A stretch of DNA of 62,941 nucleotides, taken from assembly GCF_019649055.1 (NCBI RefSeq), contig NW_026570518.1, positions 1 through 62,941 of the forward strand, read 5' to 3'. Of this stretch, positions 54,210-62,941 are shown in pieces. This DNA is from Paramacrobiotus metropolitanus. Taxonomy: Eukaryota; Tardigrada; Eutardigrada; Parachela; Macrobiotidae. The translations under genes and the position numbers were made by a program. The notes under the pieces are model-generated. The model had not been told where the DNA came from and did no database searches. It saw only the letters and a list, made by a program, of their open reading frames with translations. Within the stretch, counting starts at the first letter, position 1. Each line of letters starts with the position of its first letter.

Positions 54210-55508
54210 TGTAACATCATGGTTAAATACGCCGCGTTTCCTCGGAGTGTTTGTGATTTTTCTTCTTCGATGATTTGCTTAAGCCAAGAGCGGAACTCAA
54301 TTTCACTTTTATAGTTGGAAATTTGAGGGATTACTTTACGAATAGTGTCGAGCGCGAATGCGCAAGAGTATACCGCACAATTGTTTGAGCCCGGGGCCTT
54401 TTTTGGTACAGTGGGCATGATAATTGTGATGTCTTCTTGGCAACCACATAGTGTACATATTTGCAAAAGGTTCCAGGGGCTCGGCTGCCAACCCAAAGAG
54501 TCAAATTGTAATGTCCCAAAGAGTTTACCCAAAGAGTTTACTTTGTTTTATAATGTTTTTTCATAACTGATGTGTAAACTACTGGCTAACATCAAAACCA
54601 ATAAAATTTTTCCACAAGAGTCAAATAGGTAGATCACTTTGGAGACACGATCGGCTTTAAACGTTACACAGTGATCCCGCATGTTGAACACGGGCTGGAC
54701 AATGGTTTTTCCGTTATCATACTCGTTCCGCTCTTTTTGCACAACGGTGTAGTCCGGTTGGCAAAGATGAAGCCACGATGGCTGCAAAAATCCAGTGAGC
54801 AAATTGCCAGGAAGCGGGCTAGCAAGTCCCAAAACCGCACCGACCAATCGAGTATCGATGTATGTACCTACCGTTTCCAGCGACTGAACATCCGTTTCTC
54901 TAATAATGCAACGACCAGCTATTGTCTTGAGAGTTCTGTTCCTTCCTCCAAATTTTTCCGGGTTTTCATCGGAAATGCGTTTCCGCTTTGTCGCCTTAGA
55001 AGCAAGCTAACGATTGTTGTTCGTATCCTCCGACCTCCAGGGTAATCAACGGCGGCGCGGTCAGCCTTTTCGTTCTGCCTTTTCTAATAGGCATAACGGG
55101 AGGCGCTTCCGGTGTTTCTGTCTTTTGGGATTTCTGTGTGGCGTAAAACCCGAGCCCGATTTTCGGCGGCCTTCCCCTTTCCTTGTTCGCTTCGCGGTAC
55201 AGTGTGAAAACTGGCAGATTCTTTCTCGAACTTCGAATAACGACATTTTCCAGCTGTTCGTTAGTTTTTTTGGCGTCCGGCTGTTTACTATTACGGTTAT
55301 TTAGCACGATCACGGGATGATCGGTTTGACACGCTACACTTTCCACAGAATTCAGGGAATTCACGAAAAACAGATGTCCTTGGTCAAGTGACCAAAGGGT
55401 CAAAAAGGCGGGTACCGCACGCGTGGCCTTCGTTGACCAAAGGCTCAAAAAAGCGGATATCGCACGCGTGGCCTTCGGTGACCAAAGGCTCAAAAAGGCA
55501 GGTACCAC
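54210..55508 (-). pseudogene. Ulp1/C48-like cysteine peptidase ORF, frame-broken
   Basis: Minus frames 54996-55508, about 54850-55000, 54548-54847 and about 54210-54532 read as one protein. Candidate triad: H in MRDHCVTFKADR, D in VIYLFDSCG and C in APGSNNCAVYSCAFALD, as in SUMO/NEDD8-specific or transposon-borne C48 peptidases; the Trp after His is replaced by Cys. The N-terminal part is basic and low-complexity and starts within 45-bp tandem repeats. The ORF follows the same minisatellite block that precedes the Helitron gene, so it may be the second gene or a second unit of that element family. Confidence 0.45.
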
Positions 55509-55570
55509 ACGCGTGGTTTTCGGTGACCAAAGGTTAAAGTCCGTGGGTACCCCACGCGTTGCCTACGGTT
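55387..55570. repeat. Four 45-bp tandem units, open in both strands
   Basis: Units with GACCAAAGGCTCAAAAA and CACGCGTGG repeat every 45 bases, so both strands stay open: GDQRLKKAGTTR-type on plus and FLSLWSTKATRAVPA-type on minus. Confidence 0.8.
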
Positions 55571-55596
55571 ACAAAGGGCTTATTAGTTTACAAAGT

Positions 55597-56110
55597 TTTC
55601 CAAAGCCTAGTTGTACTAACCGTTCTAAAGCTTAGCTCTGCTAAACTTGACAGCTTAGTGTGTTTGGAAACGACAGTTTTGGAAAAATTGATAGTTCAGG
55701 CTGTTCTGGAAGATTTGACTGTTTTGACTGTTCTGGTTGATCTGGTAATTCTGGTTTATCTGGCTGATCTGGTTGTCTTGGCTGATCTGGTGGTTCTGGC
55801 TGATCTGGTAGTTCTGCCTGATCTGGAAGTTCTGGTTCATCTGGCGCATCTGATAGATCTGGTGGCTCTGGCTAATCACGCAAAAGTTTGTACTGGCACT
55901 AAAGTTTCGAAACCTTAGTAAGCCAGAGGCTGAAGGTTTGACTGGTTGTTCTGGCTAAGTTAAAAGTTTGAAAACCGAAAGGTTGGTTGTGGCCAATCAG
56001 AAACGTAAGGCTGGTTCTGGCCAATCAGTGAGCTAAGGCTGGTTCTGGCCAATCAGAACAATTTGGAAGCGGCAGTGTGACCCACAGAGATCCTGCTTTA
56101 ATAAAGTAGA
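55597..56110 (-). repeat. Upstream block, left copy: minisatellite and GGCCAATCAG repeats
   Basis: From 56110 downward: TTTATTAAAG, GTGTGACCCACAG, three GGCTGGTTCTGGCCAATCAG copies, GTTTCGAAACCTTAGTAA, an array of about ten CTGATCTGGTAGTTCTGG-like 18-mers (55700-55870) and the palindromic TTTAG/CTAAG motif (55597-55650). The same order is found at 62305-62941. The CCAAT boxes in the GGCCAATCAG units may be promoter elements. Confidence 0.8.
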
Positions 56111-56142
56111 CAAGCACAGGGCGCGGCGCTAACGCGCCGCGC
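56106..56142 (-). mobile_element. Candidate Helitron 3' hairpin
   Basis: GCGCGGCGC and GCGCCGCGC (56121-56129, 56134-56142) form a 9-bp GC hairpin with a 4-base loop, about 110 bases past the transposase stop. A minus-strand AATAAA lies at 56192-56197. The end after the hairpin does not show a canonical CTRR. Confidence 0.45.
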
Positions 56143-57009
56143 GCCAGTGCGAAGGTTGTCCTGGTGCTCTGGCGTTCAAGTTTTCAGATGCTTTATTGAT
56201 TAATAACAGCTGAAGTAAAATTCCGCTAAAAAAGCAAACGAAGGAAGAACATTAACGCAAAATTTCCCGGTAAACAACATTTTTAGTTTTGTGCTTTCCA
56301 GCCGGCAGCAGTTCTTTGATTGCAGTAAACTTCCTTGCTCGTGAGAAAGCTACATACAACTACCCGTGACAGAAAACTGGCGATTTAAAAACAATTCCAA
56401 CATTAGTAAACGTCTGGCCCTGGGATTTATTGATGGTCATTGCAAAGGCTACTCGAACTGGAAACTGCAACCGGTTGAAGCGAAAAGGCAGAAAATCCCC
56501 AGTTGGCTGTAACTTGATCCGCGGTATCAACACACGTTTGCTTTTGCTTGTTCCAGTCAGCGCTTCGCAGTCTAAAATGTGGCGAAGCAAGCGTCGTACA
56601 GTCAACCTTGAGCGATTGCAAGGGCCATGCTTCGTGTCCAGATTCCGCAGAAGCATTACCACAGCCCCCACTTTCAAAGTCAGCTTGTGAGGAGGAAGAC
56701 CATTTGGAGTCAAAGTGTAAAGAAACTCTTCCGGAAATTCCGTGGGATCTTCACCCTCTTCACAAACAATACTGTCGATGCTTTCATAGGTCACTGCTTC
56801 TCCTTCGATTTTGGAAACTATTTCATCATTGATTTCCAATGTTTCTTCGTTTGTGCGGCAAAGAATAACGCTTCCAAGTAGTTTTCCGTGTTATCGACTG
56901 GAATCCTATGTCCAAAAATTTCCTCGATTATATTTCCTGCAAATTTAAAATGTGTTTACTTTAAATATCAGCAAAAACTGTTTAGCGCTTGGTAAAACTG
57001 CTATTTTTT

Positions 57010-57062
57010 CGAAAGTTTAGTTTTACTAAGCTTTCAAAAGCTGAGTAAAACTAAGCTTTCAG
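57010..57062. repeat. Palindromic TTTAG/CTAAG motif in Helitron intron 5
   Basis: TTTAGTTTTACTAAGCTTTC and its near-complement AAACTAAGCTTTCAG lie in the 201-bp intron 56937-57137. Confidence 0.75.
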
Positions 57063-59201
57063 TAGTCTAGCAAAATAAAACTTCGTTCTTTTCCTAGATT
57101 TTGAAATGTTGATTAGAGGTGGTGAAGTAGCGTGTACCTGAACTGATACACTGTTGGGGAACTTCAACTTCGTCGTTTTCGTCTGTTGGGGAGATTGTCG
57201 TCACCCAGATTCAGGAGCCATCCGCAAAATTCTGCTTGTCCTTCTTCCGCTCGAACGTTTTGTTGCAGTTTGTACGTTTTGAATAGACGCCACAATTCCG
57301 ATCGCTTCAGCAACGCTGCAAGCTGCTTAGTCTTATTGCCGTGCTCGATTACCGGAAGCACCTGCCTGAGGTCACCACCGAGAACCATCACTTTCCCACC
57401 GAACGGTAAGTTGTTTTTCATTGGTTCGCGAAGGCTAACATCAATCGTTTCCAGAGCGGCAGCATGAGACATTGGAGCTTCGTCCCCCAAAAAAACCTGC
57501 GCATTTCGTACTTTAGGCCCAAATTAGTGCGATTAGAGATGGACAGCCGTGCAATGTTATCCAATTTTAGCGGCAGTCCCATTCCAGTGTGAACCGTTGT
57601 CCCGCGTGGTAGCAGGCTGCCTGCAATTCCAGTACTGGCCATGCAGATTACTTCAATACCTTTACCGGTCAGCTGGTGTGCAATGGCAGAAAAGGTAAAC
57701 GTCCTTCCAGTCCCACGAGGTGCGTCCACGAAAATGTATCGTTCACTGGATTTTCCATGAGCGGCATTCAATACGGCTTGTGCGACAGCCTTTTGCGCTT
57801 CGTTCATAGAAGCCAACATTTCGCTGCCTTTCTTCAGCTCGGCCTCTTTGTCGATCACTTCAATCAGCTGGCCTAGGAGGTTCTGAAATTTGGTACGGGC
57901 GGAGCAGGCTGGCCCCGAAAGAGCTCTCAAACGCTTGTTAACATCGTTGTAGGCTAAAAATAAAGCAGCTTCTGGTGTTCGGCTACGCTTAAAGTCTTCG
58001 GACATACATTCGTGGTAAGAATGCCACAAAGTGCGCGCTTCGCCAGGAGGCAAGTTGCCATAGATTAGAATGGTGACAAACAGGCATCGAATCGCAGCTA
58101 GCATAGCAGTACCGGCAGCTTCCTCCAAACACTGAACCCAGTGGGCGCTGCTTTCAAGCAATCCGCGTGCGCGGGCAGCGTCTTCAAAAGTTCCAAAAGT
58201 TTCAACATCAAAGTTTTAAGATCCATACAGCTAACTGCCCCGGCCACATGGAGGAGGAGTAGACGAAGGTAAACCCGTTCGCAGTCTCTCGGATGACAGC
58301 GTACATGCGAGCAATAACTTTCCCGCCAGTATCATCGACGTGTCTTTTCCAAGCACCTTTTTCGAAACGGTATTTCAACGGAATGTCATGATACAACAGC
58401 GATCGAGCTTCCTCGTCTCTCTGGTTGAGCTTAAACCACGACGTCAGCATGGTGTCTCGAGTTGATGCACTTTCAACAGCAGATTCTTCTTCTCCGGCTC
58501 GAAATAAATCTTCTGCTCGTCGGGTTTATGAATTGCTAAACGGACAACTGCATGCAAGATGTCATGCATTTCGTATTTCAGAAGTCTCCAGCACGCTTCA
58601 AGGGCGCTGATATATCGCCAATTCACGAAAGCTTGGATTTCGTCCATGTTCAGTACCTTGTTACCGTCGGCATCGGTCATGGTAATCAGGGCAACATCGT
58701 GGCCTTTGACGATATATTTGTACAGGTACTTGAAACTTCTGATCGTCGCACAGATTTCCATACTAATGTTACAGTCGTATTTCAGTAACAGGAAAGGATT
58801 ATATGGCACAATCCACTGGTTATTAACAGTGTGGCTTCCAACGGTTATGGTCTATTCAGAATTTCTCCGCCTGTACTCAGGGTACTCGTCCTTGTTGGGA
58901 GTAGTCTCTTTGCAAAAGAGCTTCGGAAATTTGGCATGGCATTCTCCACTCTCTTTCATGCATACCGAATTACCGAATTAGAATTCAGCACGCCACATGG
59001 ACCGTGTATCATAAATTTCTTCACTGCATCATGCAAGCGCGTCTGTAATGTCGGATCAGCAAACAACTTTGTCGATGGTTTCCGTTTCAACCTTAATCCC
59101 GCTTGTCCAAGATTAAAAGTAGGTGACAATGAGGTAATCCACGCTTTTGGAACTCGATCGTCTGAAACAAATCGCCGGAGCTGAAACATTTTACATCCGT
59201 C

Positions 59202-59260
59202 GTACTAAGGTTATGAAAGTTTAGGTTTACTAAGGTTTTAGAAGCTTACTTAAGTTTTTT
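59202..59260. repeat. Palindromic TTTAG/CTAAG motif in Helitron intron 4
   Basis: TACTAAGGTTATGAAAGTTT, GGTTTACTAAGG and GAAGCTTACTTAAG lie in the 224-bp intron 59162-59385. Confidence 0.7.
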
Positions 59261-59964
59261 AGATAGTTAATGAAAAACAGCTCCGAAACGATTTTAAAAT
59301 TTTCGAAGTTCACTTTGAAACTGTCTGAACTTGTGATTTAGCAAAAAGGAAGTGATATTTCTGATGAAATTTCATAAACTCTTACCATACAAAACGTTTC
59401 AGCGCGGCCGAAAATCTCTCGCTTTTCAATATCATCCAACAAAATCTTCAATTTTAGCTTGAAAACTTTGTCAACTAAATCGGGCCTATCGGTTGCCTGC
59501 TGCCCTGGGCAGAGGTTTTCTTTAATTTCTGACCATTTTGGATTGCACGTCATCGTCAGGAATATGAAAGGCTTTCCAAAGTTGCGGCAAAGCGACATGA
59601 CGTCCTGATAGTTTTGCCGCATTGCACGCGGACAGCCAGGAAAACTTGAGCTCAGTACTATGGTTCTACCCGGCTCGGTGCCACGTGCTGAGGCTGCTGA
59701 CGCCAAATAATCGGAAAGTCCTTGATACGTTTCGACCCGGAGCTTCTTCTGCTGCAATCTTTGATATTGCCGACGGGACTTTGATATTGCAACTTTCTTT
59801 AATACAGAATTGGATTGAAGTCACCTCGGTCAGCAGTGCGGTAACTGTAAAACTAAAAACCGAAAACCCAAATTAGTAAGAGTACAGGAGGATAATAACG
59901 CTGTATTGATGATTTGCTCCGGCGTTTGTTTAAGGTTTGGAGGAAAGGGGAAGGTTTGAAAAAC

Positions 59965-60034
59965 AAAGCTTAATAAAACTAAACTTCCAAAACCTTAGCC
60001 TTACTAAGCCTTTCAAAGCTTAGTTTACTTAGCT
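59965..60034. repeat. Palindromic TTTAG/CTAAG motif in Helitron intron 3
   Basis: AAAGCTTAATAAAACTAAAC, CCTTACTAAGCCTTTC and AAAGCTTAGTTTACTTAG lie in the 327-bp intron 59845-60171. Confidence 0.75.
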
Positions 60035-61344
60035 GCAAAAAGTTTCGTGAATTAATACATTTCCTAAACTTGTAGCGCAACGGAAGTTTAAAAACGATAT
60101 TGCACTGTTAATGCTTTCGATGATTACGCTTTTGTAAACGTTTTCAAAATGTTGACTAAAATGTTAAACTACCTCCAGCTGGGACACTTCGCTGCGCCCT
60201 CTTGCACGTTCCAGGACAGGGTGGTATCCCTTCGTTCCAAGGGGAAATAATATCGGATAAGACATCGGTTCGCAATCTCCGTTTAACGCCGGAATCGTCT
60301 TCAACCCAGTTGACCTGCAGTGCACCGCTAAAGAGTGGACTGGGAAGCTCCCTTCGCTTCCACCCACAATAACAGCAGCGACTTCGTTGCTGATGGGGCA
60401 GCGTATTTGCGTTTCGGTTCTCGGCGGTTATTGTCGAAAGCAGCTTAACGTCCAAAGGAGGGCGGTTTTCTAGGGGCGCTACTTGTTGCTCCTTTGCCTC
60501 AACCTCCTTCATCATGCGGTAGGCCGCAGCGTAAGGATTTAAAACTCTTAAAACTGTCTCAAGCTCCTCGAGGCAACTTGAGTCTAGTGGCTTATTAAGA
60601 ATGTTGGTTCCACGGGCTTCAGCAGCATCAGCACTGTCTGAAAAATACAGCTGCCCGTAAGATGGTTCTTTTTTTTCATCAGGTTTTGCAGGCCCCAAAA
60701 AATAGTACAACTGGCCAGATATTCTGTAAGAGCATGGCCCGCGACCCGGCGGCTTTTCCATCTTTGCAACAACAGAAGCAAACGCCAATGCACTATTGTA
60801 CTTCCTGATTTGCTGGAGAAAGTTACCACTTGATCGGTGGTCTCCAATCAGGAGCAACTTTATGAGGTGTGCAAAGTCATCCGGTGCAGCAGTTTCCAGT
60901 ATAACAGCTCCTTTCTGGCAGCACGTTGTAAAAATGGTCGTGTCTTTTTCGGTCAACTCAGCTAAAAAGTGCTTAGCGCCGCAGGCGGAGTACGTGACGT
61001 CCGTCGAGCCCAGTTGAAGCAGCTTTGTGTATGCATCGGAAAATGACAGCGCTTCATATCTCCCGTCCACTTCGAGTCGGTTTCTTCGCCATCGCTTCTT
61101 ATGCTGCAGCGCATCTTGATGCAACCTTGCCTGGCTCTCTTCTTTGCTTTTTCCCTGTCTCTTTTGGCGCATCTGGTCTAGGTTTTCATTTCGTTCAAGT
61201 GCTCTGCCTTCGTCGGTTAAACCTGCCCGCGAGCGTTGCTTTTTTTCTGCTTGCGACAGAGGAACTCTGGAACCGCTTGCCTGTGCATCTCGAATGGTGT
61301 CTGGAAAGCACACAATGATAAAAACAACATTCGTTTTATAAGAT

Positions 61345-61404
61345 TTTGAAAGCTAAGTTTTAATAGTATGCTGAAAGTTTAGTTTTACTAAAGTCTTGAA
61401 ACCA
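61345..61404. repeat. Palindromic TTTAG/CTAAG motif in Helitron intron 2
   Basis: TGAAAGCTAAGTTTTAATAG and GAAAGTTTAGTTTTACTAAA lie in the 343-bp intron 61301-61643. Confidence 0.75.
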
Positions 61405-61643
61405 TAATTTTTAGTGTTTAAGTTTTTAAAAGCAACAGCTCAAGATTAAGATTAAATGATATTGTTAAATTTGCCTTGATATAATATCCGGCTTCAGTTT
61501 TAGGAAGGTACTATCGCACAGCTGAACATTCTTACATGATATACAGCAATTTTGATTGCATCAATCAATTAAAATTTGCTAACTATCAAGATTACCTGTT
61601 TTAATAAAGCACTTATATTACACGGCGCTATAAGTTTCCTTAC

Positions 61644-61982
61644 CGAAAATTTCGGCCGTTTCTGAATGATAAGTTCCGTATTGAATACCACTGCAGCGCA
61701 GAGTCTTGGTTCCAGAAACGTTGCCAGTCGCCTGAACGAATCCTGTTGTAGGCCTTCAAACTACAGAAAGCCATTAGTACGCTAAAAAGTGGCAATCAAA
61801 CTTTTTCAGTTCACCTTTTCAGACAAATTCAAAAAAATAATCGTGCCATCCGGAGTTCGTACGTGGACTGTCCAATCTTCTTTCGACGTCTTTGTGATTT
61901 CTCCTAACAAATTTACATGTTGACCAATTTTTACGAGAAAGTCTCTTGCTAAAATGTAGTCTGAAACTGGGGACACCTCCAT
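61644..61982 (-). CDS. OB-fold (RPA14-like) exons fused to the Helitron protein
   Basis: Exon 1 (56 codons from the ATG at 61982) reads FLVKIGQHVNLLGEITKTS then WTVHVRTPDGTIIFLNLSEK, a beta-barrel pattern like the small RPA subunit. Exon 2 continues with ATGNVSGTKTLRCSGIQYG. A one-base deletion near 61735 breaks the frame; exon 2 is 117 bases and one more base would make its phase match exon 3. RPA-type domains bind single-stranded DNA, fitting rolling-circle transposition. OB assignment is from pattern only. Confidence 0.55.
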
Positions 61983-62304
61983 TTTTAAAGAATCGGAAAA
62001 GCAGTCACAAAGATTTGCAACTGAAAAATTTACTAAAAACCTAGAATGTAAAAATAAACGGCATGTCGAATTTTTATCTTCTTATATACTGGCTTAAGCT
62101 GGCATGGAGAATTACTTTCCTTTGTTAGGAGTAAAAGAATTCGGCCAATCAGAACAACTGCTTCATAGCCGGCACCTTAAAAAATTAGCACACCAGCTGA
62201 CTTTACCAGGCCGAAACAAAGCAGCTTGCGTTTCTAGAAATTACGCACCAAAAAGTTTGGTGGCGGTCGGGCGACACAGAGAGATTTCACAGAGATTGCT
62301 TGCT

Positions 62305-62941
62305 TCTGAAAGCTTAGTTTTATTAGGCTTTCAAAGCATGGAGGTTTACTAAGCTTTTCAAAGCTCGGTGGTCTCAGAAACAACACTTCTTCATGGTTCT
62401 GGACAATCTGGCTGATCTGTTGGTTTTGGATGATTTGGTAATTCAGAACTTCAGGCTGATCTGGTAGTTTAGGCTGATTTGGAAGTTCAGACGGATATGG
62501 CAGTTCTGGCTGATCTGGTGGTTTTGGATGATTTGGTAGTTCAGGCTGATTTGAAGTTCAAGCTGATCTGGCGTTCTGGCTGATCTGGTAGTTCTGGCTG
62601 ATCTGGTAGTTTTGGCTGATTCGGACATTCTATCCGATCCGGCTGCTCTGGTAGCTCTGGCCTTTCAAGTAAACGTTCGTATAGAAACGAAGGTTTCGAA
62701 ACCTTAGTAAAGGGCAAAGGCTAAGGCTGAAGATAAGGACTGGTAGTTCTGGCTGCTCACGTAAATGTTGGTACAGGAACTAAGGTTTCGAAAGCGTAAT
62801 AATGTTTGTAAGGTTTGAAAGGCTGCAAAAGCTTGAAAGCCGTAAGGCTGGTTCTGGCCAATAAGAAAGGTAAGGCTGGTTCTGGCCAATCAGGAAGGTT
62901 TGGAGGCGGTCGGGTGACACACAGAAATTTCCGCTTTAATA
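62305..62941 (-). repeat. Upstream block, right copy: minisatellite and GGCCAATCAG repeats
   Basis: Same content as 55597-56110: the palindromic motif (62307-62365), a longer array of GGCTGATCTGGTAGTTCTGG 18-mers (62400-62660), GTTTCGAAACCTTAGTAAAG, two GGCTGGTTCTGGCCAAT copies and GGTGACACACAGAAATTTCC to CTTTAATA at the window end. It is upstream of the Helitron gene and likely contains its promoter. Confidence 0.8.

Larger units (their letters stand above)
56252..61982 (-). pseudogene. Helitron Rep/PIF1 helicase gene with N-terminal OB fold, six exons
   Basis: Exons by GT-AG sites: 61815-61982, 61644-61760, 60172-61300, 59386-59844, 57138-59161 and 56252-56936. Order: OB fold (exons 1-2), CxxC region (CQKG..., RKYNSALAFAS), Helitron N-domain (RVETYQGLSDYL; SSSFPGCPRAMRQNYQDVM; TMTCNPKWSEI), HUH motif in IEFQKRGLPHCHLLL (exon 5), MHGPCG-like FMIHGPCG, FPKLFCKETT, then PIF1 helicase (Walker A, LGDEAPMSH, GGDLRQVLPVI, TINKSQGQTF, YVAFSRARK). 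It should nick and unwind DNA for rolling-circle transposition. Decay: at least six one-base shifts, in-frame TAG at about 56361 and 58857, and Walker A lysine replaced by Arg. This copy is very probably dead. Confidence 0.85.
56106..62941 (-). mobile_element. Helitron (possibly Helentron-type) rolling-circle transposon
   Basis: It contains a Rep-helicase gene (56252-61982), a 3' hairpin and a 5' minisatellite block reaching the window edge. A copy of that block lies immediately beyond the 3' hairpin, so units appear to be arranged head to tail. The right end may lie beyond the window. Confidence 0.7.

Noticed and set aside
49500-58860. Alternative genetic code (TAG/TAA read as Gln)
   Set aside because: Several in-frame TAG/TAA codons sit where sense codons are expected in the decayed elements, but the same genes also have many frameshifts, and the kinase and intact Polinton genes use normal stops. 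Decay explains it.

Overview
The window is animal (invertebrate metazoan) nuclear DNA. At the left end a spliced receptor tyrosine kinase gene lies on the minus strand. Seven exons can be placed with agreeing splice phases. The rest is mostly transposons, endogenous virus-like DNA and decayed repeats. I cannot resolve the lineage from sequence alone.

Layout. Position 1-1.9 kb: minisatellites. 1.9-7.0 kb (minus): kinase gene with a transmembrane exon; the intron between that exon and the kinase exons holds a 5'-truncated LINE with a restriction-like endonuclease domain. 7-26 kb: no convincing host gene, but many non-autonomous repeats: a 1.3-kb foldback, a 450-bp MITE, inverted 205-bp copies, a 56-bp perfect palindrome, and a decayed LINE tail near 23 kb. 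26.4-39.6 kb: a nearly complete Maverick/Polinton (adintovirus-like) element. 39.7-41.0 kb (minus): three exons of a probable host gene with a duplicated exon and a very acidic C-terminus. 41-49 kb: repeats and Helitron-like termini. 49-54 kb: GC-richer decayed coding DNA around a 400-bp LTR-like block. 54.2-62.9 kb (minus): a Ulp1-like peptidase ORF and an intron-containing Helitron (Rep/HUH plus PIF1 helicase), each preceded by the same minisatellite block.

The Polinton is the main find. From left to right it carries an inhibitor of apoptosis (two BIRs and a RING, minus strand), a 152-aa protein of unknown function, a TATA-binding-protein homologue, a packaging ATPase, a small hydrophobic-tail protein, a Pro-rich protein, a chromodomain integrase, a minor capsid protein, the major capsid protein, an adenain-like protease and a small membrane protein (all plus strand), then PolB (minus strand). 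The TBP-like protein keeps all four phenylalanine positions that kink DNA in TBPs. Several element genes have TATA boxes just upstream, one of them at the TBP gene itself. The two end regions share an inverted composite module, GGCGGAG-N18-20-CCAAT. Together these suggest a virus-encoded core transcription system. Four successive gene junctions overlap as ATGA. PolB has three frame breaks and the MCP one, all in homopolymer runs, so this copy is probably inactive.

The Helitron transposase begins with an OB-fold (RPA14-like) segment on its own exons, and its four larger introns share one palindromic motif that also occurs in both flanking blocks. Terminal inverted repeats and target-site duplications of the Polinton, and exact termini of the Helitron, could not be fixed by eye.
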